From NCBI GenBank assembly GCA_003153315.1, contig PLYA01000036.1:141858-205857 (forward strand): DNA of 64,000 bases, in the 5' to 3' direction. A model generated the notes under the pieces. That model did not search any database. It was not told where the DNA came from and was given only the letters and a program-made list of their open reading frames with translations. This document shows, piece after piece, positions 16,407 through 24,300 of this stretch (position 1 is its first letter; every line of letters begins with the position of its first letter). This DNA is from Bacteroidota bacterium (GTDB taxonomy: Bacteria > Bacteroidota > Bacteroidia > B-17B0 > Aurantibacillaceae). The position numbers and the translations under genes were made by a program.

Positions 16407-17516
16407 ATGTTGTTTTTAAGAAAGAATTTTGTTGTTGGGCTCTTGCTTCTTGTCGCTTGCCTCTCTAATGCTCAGGTAGCCAAGTATAGCAACGAGTTTT
16501 TAGCCATAGGGGTTAGCGCCCGTGCTATGGCAATGGGCGGAGCAAACATTGTTACCTCAACAGATGTAACTGCAGGTTATTTTAATCCGGCCAACTTGCT
16601 TAAAATAAAGCCCAAGTTTCAACTGGCGTTAATGCATGCCGAATATTATGCGGGTATTGCTAAATATGATTACGGCGCTTTCTCTACCCGTATAGATAGC
16701 AATAGTGTGGCTTCAGTAAGCGTTATCCGTTTTGGCGTAGATCAAATTCCAAACACATTGGCATTTATGGATGCAAACAATAATCCTAATTATAACCTGA
16801 TAAGCAGTTTTTCGGTAACCAACTTTGCCACCCTGCTGTCTTATGCCCGCAAAATACCTAAGTTAAAAGGATTTATGTTGGGAGCTACTGCCAAAATTGT
16901 GCGCAATTCATTAGGCCCCTTTGGTGGTTCGTGGGGTTTTGGTTTTGATGTAGGTGCTTCTTATACGTATAAAAAATGGCACTTTGCCGCCGTAGGGCGC
17001 GATATTACCGGTACCTTTAATGCATATACCTATAATATGACGGCTGCCCAGCAACAAACCTTTGCTGCTACGGGAAACGTGATACCATCCAACTCATTAG
17101 AGGTAACTGTGCCAAGACTGATATTGGGTGCATCGCGTACCTTTATCGTTTGGAAAGATAAACTGGCCATAACCCCCGAGGTAAATTTGGTTACTACCTT
17201 TGATGGCAGAAGAAATGAAGTGGTTAGTACCAAGCTTCTTAGTATAGACCCATTAATAGGCTTAGAAATTTGCTATTTGCATTTAATTTATTTACGTGCC
17301 GGCATGAATAATATACAACAGGCAACTAATGTGGATGGTAAAAACCAATGGGTAGTTACGCCAAGCATTGGTGTGGGCATTAAATATAAGATTTTTCAGT
17401 TGGATTATGCGCTTACTAATTTTGGTAGTGGCGATAATGCTATAGGGCAATACAGTAATATTTTCTCCTTAAAAATAGATATCAATAACCTGCGCCTGCC
17501 CAAACCAAAAGCTTAA
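16407..17516 (+). CDS. porV2: PorV2-like type IX secretion outer-membrane protein
   Basis: 369 aa with a signal peptide ('VGLLLLVACLSNAQ'). It has the PorV/PorQ start 'FLAIGVSARAMAMGGANIVTS' followed by 'GYFNPANL', then alternating beta strands to 'YSNIFSLKID', as in FadL/PorV barrels. In T9SS, PorV shuttles cargo from the translocon to the PorU sortase. The paralogue called PorV2 accompanies long PorU2 proteins, and a 1741-aa PorU2 lies 3.8 kb downstream. A TAATTTTA box at 16393-16400 may be its -7 element. Confidence 0.8.
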   Translation: MLFLRKNFVVGLLLLVACLSNAQVAKYSNEFLAIGVSARAMAMGGANIVTSTDVTAGYFNPANLLKIKPKFQLALMHAEYYAGIAKYDYGAFSTRIDSNSVASVSVIRFGVDQIPNTLAFMDANNNPNYNLISSFSVTNFATLLSYARKIPKLKGFMLGATAKIVRNSLGPFGGSWGFGFDVGASYTYKKWHFAAVGRDITGTFNAYTYNMTAAQQQTFAATGNVIPSNSLEVTVPRLILGASRTFIVWKDKLAITPEVNLVTTFDGRRNEVVSTKLLSIDPLIGLEICYLHLIYLRAGMNNIQQATNVDGKNQWVVTPSIGVGIKYKIFQLDYALTNFGSGDNAIGQYSNIFSLKIDINNLRLPKPKA

Positions 17517-17619
17517 TACGAAAAGATACTCTGCCTTTATTTATTATACAAGATATAGCCCTACCATATTCTCCTCCCTCATATTAACGACAAAAGCTTT
17601 TTTTAAAAACAACTCTACA

Positions 17620-18261
17620 TTATAAATTGTTTTTTGCGGCAAATGCCGTCAACTCAGATGCGTTGCGCACCCCTGCTTTTTTCAGCATATTGGCTTTATG
17701 CCCCTCTACCGTTCTTAGACTGATAAACAATTTGTCTGAAATTTCTTTATTGCTTTTGCCCTGCGAGATAAGCTTAATAATTTCTATTTCTCTTTTTGTA
17801 AAAGAAGTCAAACAGGTAGCATTTGGAATACTAAATTTTTTGGCAGCTAAGATGCTTTTCAAATCAACATTAGCAAAATAGTGTCCGATTGCTTTTACGG
17901 CATAAATGGCTTCTATAAGTAATGCAAAGCCAATTTCTTTAGGTATAAAACCGGTTGCCCCTTTTCCCATTAAATAATTAAAAAGTTCGTCATCATTATG
18001 CACCGTAAGCATCAGCACTTTTATATCCGGATGTTTTTCACATAAATAGTCTAAGGTTTCTCTGCCATCCATCAGGGGCATTTCTACATCCAACAGTATG
18101 ATATCGGGTTTTTGGCTTTGCTGCAAAGCATCTAGCATTTCTTTGCCGTTTGCAACCTCTATAATAAGCTCTATATCTTTATGCGCTTTGATATAGGAAC
18201 AGAACACCTTTCTGTAAATATCGTCGTCATCTCCTATAGCTAATTTAATGCGGCTTTTCAT
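17620..18261 (-). CDS. NarL/LuxR-type response regulator
   Basis: 213 aa from the ATG at 18261; in-frame ATGs at 18264 and 18297 are also possible. Receiver domain with acidic cluster 'GDDDD' and phosphoacceptor Asp58 in 'ILLDVEMPLMDG', 'MLTVHND' (Thr) and 'IPKE' (Lys). The C-terminal LuxR helix-turn-helix is 'TKREIEIIKLISQGKSNKEI' then 'LRTVEGHKANML'. No sensor kinase is adjacent. A cluster of AGGTGTTTTTACG repeats lies just upstream and could be its own operator. It sits between PorV2 and PorU2, which invites but does not prove a role in surface or secretion control. Confidence 0.9.
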   Translation of the reverse strand: MKSRIKLAIGDDDDIYRKVFCSYIKAHKDIELIIEVANGKEMLDALQQSQKPDIILLDVEMPLMDGRETLDYLCEKHPDIKVLMLTVHNDDELFNYLMGKGATGFIPKEIGFALLIEAIYAVKAIGHYFANVDLKSILAAKKFSIPNATCLTSFTKREIEIIKLISQGKSNKEISDKLFISLRTVEGHKANMLKKAGVRNASELTAFAAKNNL

Positions 18262-18310
18262 CATCAGTATTTCTATAAACAAATTTAGCGCATTCATCTA
18301 AAATACATAC

Positions 18311-18528
18311 CACGTAAAAACACCTATTGTTTTTCTCGCCAAAATAACAATATAAGGTTTGCGAGGTGGCTTATATTAATTTAATGTTAAATTTTTTGGC
18401 ACGAGTCTTAAAAAGGTGTTTTTTAATAGAAACAATTGAATTACGCAATAGGTGTTTTTACCTGATTTGATTTTTAAAACCAGGTGTTTTTACGTGGTTT
18501 CCTTTTTAAAAAACAGGTGTTTTTACGT
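18311..18528. promoter_or_regulatory. Iteron-like repeats AGGTGTTTTTACG upstream of the regulator
   Basis: Four direct copies start near 18414, 18450, 18482 and 18515, and one inverted copy lies at 18311-18325. The block 18314-18329 (GTAAAAACACCTATTG) is the exact inverse of 18446-18461. Direct copies are spaced 36, 32 and 33 bp, close to three DNA turns. The gene-free interval 18298-18893 holds these and array 4. Confidence 0.75.
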
Positions 18529-18619
18529 ATAGTTTGCTGCTAAACGATGGAATAAATTTGTCGCAATAAGATATGTTCTTTGAGGCTTATTAAAAATTTT
18601 GGATGGTTTTACAAAATAT

Positions 18620-18850
18620 TTAGGCTACTAAACAAAACAGTTAGGTTACTAAACAAAATGGTTAGATAACTAAATAAAACACTTAGTAACCTAAACATAC
18701 TAATTAGGCTACTAAACAAAATGGTTAGATGACTAAATAAAACACTTAGTAACCTAAACATACTAATTAGGCTACTAAACAAAATGGTTAAATGACTAAA
18801 CAAAACAGTTAGTAATCTAATTAAAATATTTAGGCGACTAAATAAAGCAA
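18620..18850. repeat. 21-bp tandem array 4 (inverted-repeat core)
   Basis: Exactly 11 units of 21 bp (231 bases) with no indel. The unit is TTAG-nnnn-CTAA plus an A-rich half. Units 2-4 are repeated as 5-7 with few changes, a 63-bp higher-order repeat. It ends 43 bases before the ATG of orphan protein B. Confidence 0.92.
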
Positions 18851-18893
18851 GAAGAAGTAAAAAATAAATAATAACTACAAACGAATAAATATC

Positions 18894-19736
18894 ATGGCAT
18901 CAAAAAAAGGAGCAAGAATTAGCAGCAGTCCGAAAAAATTTAACACCGAAATTAACCGCACCGATGACCGCCTGCAAGCCATAGAGCCTGTGAGCGGAAA
19001 CCCCTATTGGAAACAATTTAGCTTAACCAGTGTAAATGCTACCGACTGGCACAACAAACGCCTGTTTTGGAACACCCCCACCACCGGTTTGTTTGCCAAA
19101 TACAGCGACCCCAACACTAGTACCCCCACCATAAAAACACAGGTAAAAAAGTTTATTAAAGATTTTCGCACCTTTGGTAACCCGCTGCTAAACCTTATTG
19201 CGGCGAGCCCCAATGCCACCACCGATGACGAGGCTATTTTTAACCTGGTGCTAAACATAAACCGTAAACACCCTACGCATACCCACACCAAAATAGCCGA
19301 TGCCTGTGTAACTGATTGGACAAACCAGGGCGGCGGAAACATGAAAGCGGGCTCTAAAAGCGCACACGATAGCAAACGCCACAGCCTTGCCGAAGGGGCA
19401 GACGGGGTGCAGTATGCGTATATGATTTTAGACGATACCCCCGAAAATATTGCTACCAATATTGCAGATGCCATTGCCGCTAATTTGGCGGCGGCTACGG
19501 CACGCACAGCCAACCCCAACTTACCTATACCCGTGCCTGTGCCTATACCATTAGCTGCACCCGCACACCCCGATGATGGAACTAAACAGGAGTTTTTTAG
19601 CGGCTCTACGCATGAATTTACTTTAGGTGCCGATAAAAAAGGCAAGTACCTATATGTATGGAGCCGTTGGTATAACAGCAAACACCCCGAAATAGCCGGA
19701 GACTGGAATGCAAGACAGGTAGAATTGATTAAGTAA
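18894..19736 (+). CDS. Orphan protein B (array-associated)
   Basis: 280 aa, no signal peptide, basic start 'MASKKGARISSSPKKF'. The body reads 'WHNKRLFWNTPTTGLF', 'FRTFGNPLLNLIA', 'VTDWTNQGGG', an Ala-rich helix and a Pro/Val linker 'LPIPVPVPIPLAAPAHP'. It closes with a predicted beta-rich segment 'KGKYLYVWSRWYNSKHPE'. I do not recognise a family. GC is high for the window (31 of 60 bases in the line from 19201), which with the array suggests an inserted cassette. An array immediately upstream may carry or influence its promoter. Confidence 0.75.
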   Translation: MASKKGARISSSPKKFNTEINRTDDRLQAIEPVSGNPYWKQFSLTSVNATDWHNKRLFWNTPTTGLFAKYSDPNTSTPTIKTQVKKFIKDFRTFGNPLLNLIAASPNATTDDEAIFNLVLNINRKHPTHTHTKIADACVTDWTNQGGGNMKAGSKSAHDSKRHSLAEGADGVQYAYMILDDTPENIATNIADAIAANLAAATARTANPNLPIPVPVPIPLAAPAHPDDGTKQEFFSGSTHEFTLGADKKGKYLYVWSRWYNSKHPEIAGDWNARQVELIK

Positions 19737-19745
19737 ATAATCATT

Positions 19746-19812
19746 GTCATTTCGAGCGAAGTCGAGAAATCTAAAAGAGGAGATTTCTCAGTCGTGCCTC
19801 CTTCGAAATGAC
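19746..19812. repeat. Dispersed palindromic repeat, 'TTTCGAGCGAAG' type
   Basis: Long imperfect hairpin: GTCATTTCGAGCGAAG and GAGAAATC on the left, GATTTCTC and CTTCGAAATGAC on the right. The left arm recurs at 7022. It sits between orphan protein B and the T9SS cargo gene and could attenuate transcription. Confidence 0.8.
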
Positions 19813-19878
19813 AAAATAAAACGGAGGTAGCCAAAAAGCCGTAAAATGAGTAGGCAAAAAATAAAAACACAAAAACAA

Positions 19879-21126
19879 ATGAAAACAAAATTACTTTTAG
19901 CATTATGCCTTGCGGGTTGTATGGCAAAGGCGCAAAACTTGGTAACAAATGGTGACTTTGAAAGTTATAACACTTTACCAACGACGTGCTTTAGTAATAC
20001 CTCCGCGTCAACTATTTCTGATGTTAATAACTGGTCTGCAGGCAGTGCAGGTAATTATTATAATGGTAGTAATTGTATGCCGGGCTATAATCCCTGTGGT
20101 GGTTGTGTCTCTGTTCCAAATCCAGCAACTTATTATATTAACAACTCAACTGGTGGTAATGGATCATGTGAAATAGCTCCTTATAGTGGCAATGGTTATG
20201 TAATTTTGCAAGGAAGAGGATTTAATTATCAAACTGGTGGTAATAGTGCATATGAGGCAATTTGGCAACCAATAAGCACAACTTTATATGCTGGCGGAAC
20301 ATATTTATGTACCTTTTATAGCACTGGTGGCTACGATGTAACCGCAGTTCTAAGCACTGGCGCAGCGGCGGATCTTTTAATAGGTTCAGCAGCATCAACA
20401 GTTACAGGTAGTTCAGGCTGGATGAAACACACTGTTAATCTTACTGTGCCTTCAAATGGCACTTATAATCTAATTATCGGCTATAATGCTGGTGCCTGCT
20501 TTCCCGGTGGTTATTATTCCAATTTCATTGATGATGTTTCATTGGTTGAAACCCCTTGCCCGGCTAATGCAGGACCAAATGAAATTAACCAACAAGATAA
20601 TTGCGGTAATTGGCCCGGTGTGCAAATTGGTACACCTGCGGTTACTAATATGACTTATGCATGGTCTCCCGGTTGTCACTTCAACACCGGGCACTTAAGC
20701 AGTTGTACTGTAGCCCAGCCAACTTCTGCATGGACTAATACCACCACCCCTGAAGTCTATACAGTATATGTTAGTGGTCCAGGATGTACAACTAATACTT
20801 CTAATGTGACGGTAACTGCTGCAAGTTGCGTTGATTGTGGTGGTGGTTGCCGAGAGGCTGCACAAACAACTATTAATGGCAGCTTGGGTGCTCTTGTTCA
20901 CCTATCTGTATATCCCAATCCAAGTAACAATAATATAACAATAGGTTTATATGATGTGGCAGACTATATCCGCATTATAGATATGCAGGGCAGAACGGTA
21001 TTTGAAACCCAAAACACAGATGCCGGAGAGTTGAAACTGGATATAAGCCAATACACCAAAGGTATTTATTTTGTGATGGCTAAAATTGGTAATACCCTTC
21101 AGAAGCAGAAGTTGGTGGTGGAGTAA
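19879..21126 (+). CDS. T9SS-secreted protein with carbohydrate-binding-like N-domain
   Basis: 415 aa from the ATG at 19879, which gives the signal peptide 'MKTKLLLALCLAGCMAKAQ'; the frame extends to 19846 but that start is unlikely. 'NLVTNGDFESYN' opens a galactose-binding/CBM-like jelly-roll domain (about residues 20-225), ending 'NFIDDVSLVE'. A Cys-rich PKD-like stretch follows. The tail has 'LSVYPNPSNNNITI', 'IIDMQGRTVFE' and 'GIYFVMAKIGN', a type A T9SS sorting domain. It is probable cargo of the PorU2/PorV2 system around it; ligand unknown. Confidence 0.85.
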   Translation: MKTKLLLALCLAGCMAKAQNLVTNGDFESYNTLPTTCFSNTSASTISDVNNWSAGSAGNYYNGSNCMPGYNPCGGCVSVPNPATYYINNSTGGNGSCEIAPYSGNGYVILQGRGFNYQTGGNSAYEAIWQPISTTLYAGGTYLCTFYSTGGYDVTAVLSTGAAADLLIGSAASTVTGSSGWMKHTVNLTVPSNGTYNLIIGYNAGACFPGGYYSNFIDDVSLVETPCPANAGPNEINQQDNCGNWPGVQIGTPAVTNMTYAWSPGCHFNTGHLSSCTVAQPTSAWTNTTTPEVYTVYVSGPGCTTNTSNVTVTAASCVDCGGGCREAAQTTINGSLGALVHLSVYPNPSNNNITIGLYDVADYIRIIDMQGRTVFETQNTDAGELKLDISQYTKGIYFVMAKIGNTLQKQKLVVE

Positions 21127-21131
21127 TTCTC

Positions 21132-21206
21132 CGTCATTGCGAGGGTAATCCCGAAGCAATCTCAACCATAGAACAGATTGCTTCGTCGTACCTCCTCGCA
21201 ATGACG
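21132..21206. repeat. Dispersed palindromic repeat, 'CGTCATTGCGAG' type
   Basis: CGTCATTGCGAGG and GAAGCAATCT on the left pair with AGATTGCTTC and CCTCGCAATGACG on the right. A second full copy is at 35415-35485 and a partial one at 34284-34312. Confidence 0.85.
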
Positions 21207-21210
21207 ATAT

Positions 21211-21244
21211 AAAAGCCGTTCTCTGTAAAAAGAGGGAGGCTTTT
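21211..21244 (+). terminator. Probable terminator before porU2
   Basis: AAAAGCC / GGCTTTT outer stem with an inner TCTC / GAGA pairing and a T run at the 3' end. It follows the T9SS cargo gene. Confidence 0.6.
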
Positions 21245-21304
21245 ATTTTCTTTAAAAATCTTTATTGAATTTATGATAAAAGTTTAGTATTTTTAGCAGC
21301 CTAA

Positions 21305-24300
21305 ATGCTACGTGCGCGCATTATATATATATTGGTGTTTGCATTTGTTGCACAAAACCTTTTTTCTCAAATAAATTTAACCAACTTTAATAACGGGTGG
21401 ATAAACCATAACCTGTATTATTATAAAATAAAAGTAGCTAACGATAGTTTGTATAAGTTAGACTCTTTGATGCTGGCGCGTGCCGGGGTGCCCCCCTTAA
21501 ACCCCAACCACCTGCATTTTTATCAAAAAGGAGTAGAGCTATACGCCTACATATCGGGTGCGGCAGATAATGTGTTGAACAAAAATGATTTTGTTTTGTT
21601 TTATGCCGAAAGAAACAAGGGTAAAGATGATTCTTTTTTATACGCTAATTCCAATGCTCCATACTTAACCAACCCCTATTACAGTGTGGTTAATGATACC
21701 GGTGCTGTTTTTTTTACCTATGATAATTCTTCTTTGGGTAAGCGTTTAACCCTGAATACAAATACCAACTATAGTGCCTACCCTGTGGCTCCTTATTATT
21801 TAAAACAGGTTTATTCTCCGCGTTTTGATTATTCTTTCGGGCCCTATAACATAGTAAACCAAAACGACCCGCGTTATGTGCTGGGCGAAGGGTATTTTAG
21901 CGCTTTGATAGACGAAAATGGCAGTTATAACGGTTGCTATCAGGCAACCAATAGTTATACTTTTAATTTTACTACCTCATCTGCATATACAACCGGTCCT
22001 TCACCTTATGCCACAGTGTGTTTTTCGGGGGCTAATGATATATCATTGGTAAACCCCGACCATATTGTACAAATAAATGTTCAGGGTGTAAGTAACCCCC
22101 CGATTACATTGGGTACTTATTCGGTTAGCGGCTATAATTCAGGTAAATATACCTACAACTTTAGCCCCGGTCTTATGAGTGGCGCAAGTACATCTATAAA
22201 TGTATTGAACTTGCCCAACCCGCTAACTACTGTTGATAACCTGCTGAATGTAAATTATATTAGTGTGGTTTATCCCCAGCAATTTAATATGCTGGGGCAG
22301 GTGCAGGAAAAGATTTATTTGCCTACTGATGTGCAGCCATATTCTAAATTAGTTATCAGTGGTTTTGATAACCGAAGCAGTCAGCCTGTTTTAATTGATA
22401 CTACAAACCAGCTGATTTCTTTTATGCCGGCAACACCTACCCCAAGTACCTTTACTGTTTTGGTGCCAAATACCGGTAATACTAAGTTTTGTCTTTTATC
22501 TTCTTTAGCTGCTGCAGATACCGTGCTAAAAATTACTCCCGTAAACGGCACAGGTACTTTTGCCAACTATGCTGCCCCACCCGATTCTGCTTTTGTTATT
22601 GTTTCTCATCCTAAATTAATTAATCCCCCTTCAACGGGCGGTCAATCGGGTGTTATGGATTATGCGCAATGGCGCAAAAATGGCGTGGGTGGAGGAAATT
22701 ATAATGTTATAGTTGCCAGCGTAGAAGATTTGTATGACCAGTTTGCTTATGGAGTAGAGCGCAACCCCCTTGCCATTAAAAACTTTTGCGGTTATTTAAT
22801 AGCCAAAGCAAACAAACCACCCTCTAATTTATTTTTAATTGGCAAAGGGGTTCATGCCTGGGAGTGTGACACATCCTGGTGTGCTTATGTGCCTAAAGCT
22901 GTTGCGGCTCAGGAATGTTTGGTGCCTTCTTTTGGCAACCCTTCTTCTGATGTTTTGCTAACTCAGGGCTTGCCTGGTTCTTCTTTTTATCCGGAGCCCG
23001 CTATACCCACCGGCAGAATTTGTGCGCAAACCGATGCTGATGTGAAAAACTATTTAAACAAAGTCCAGTTATATGTAGCACAATCTCCGGACTCATTATG
23101 GCGCAAACGCGCTTTGCATTTTATAGGAGGAGACAATTATAACGACCAATTAACGTTTAAAGGATATATGAGCGGGTTTAAACAAACCTATTCCAATCCT
23201 TTTATAGGTGGAGATGTTTTTTCCTTTTATAAAACTTCAACCTCACCCATTAGTATTAATACAAACGATTCGGTAACCCAATTGATTAATCAGGGCGTGT
23301 CTCTTATGACTTTTTTCGGGCATGGTTCACAAACAGGTTTCGACCAAAATATTGATGTGCCAAGCGCGTATTCAAATTCGCCTAAATTTCCCTTTATTAT
23401 TGCTAACTCTTGTTTTACCGGCGATATTTTTAGCAGCAATACCATTACCAATAGCGAAGAATGGGTACTTGCCCCTAATAACAAAGGTTCTATTGGATAT
23501 GTGGCCACCACGGCAGAAGGCGTAGCAAATGAATTAGCCACATATACACAAGAACTGTATAATCAATTTTGTTTTAAAAACTATGGCATGCCTTATGGCT
23601 ATTGCATTAAAAAGGATATTAATTATTTAATGGGCCGTTCAAGTTATTCCGGCGATACTTTGCTACAGGAAACCTGTTTAGAAATGACTTTGGAGGGCGA
23701 TCCTGCTATAAAACCAAACAACGTTCAAAAACCGGATTATACTCTTACAAGCGCTGATGTGATTTTTAATACAAGCACATATCCCGATTCTATCGGTATA
23801 AAAATTGTAATGACAAACTTGGGAAAAGGCATTGACACTAACTATACCGTTAAGATAACCCGTCAATTTCCTGGCGGGGTAGATAGCATCTATTATAAAA
23901 AGGCAAAAGCCCCGCTTTATAAAGACACCCTTAGTTTTTTTATTTTTAAAAACTATACTATGGCGGCTGGTTTAAACTGCTTTGATGTAGAATTAAATTA
24001 TCTGAATACCATTCCGGAAATAAACTATGGCAACAATACAATTGGTTTAACTAATCCTTGTATTCCATTATTTATACCGGGTTCTGATATTGACCCGGTG
24101 TGGCCCTATAAATATGCTATCATACCCGATATACATAATGTTACCCTAGAGGCATCAACAGCCAACCCGCTTGCCCCCAGTACCAAATATATTTTTCAGC
24201 TTGATACAAGCGCCGGTTTTTCAAGCCCTGTTCTGATAAACCAAACCGTAACCGCAGCCGGCGGGGTAGTATCATTACCTGTAAGGCTAACATTAAACAA

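Noticed and set aside
18609..18803. Minus-strand 64-codon hydrophobic repeat frame across array 4
   Set aside because: Open only because of the repeat period; no start context.
19004..19981. 325-codon antisense frame opposite orphan protein B
   Set aside because: Spans a palindromic repeat and the start of the next gene. The composition is a mirror of the GC-rich plus-strand gene and no domain is seen.
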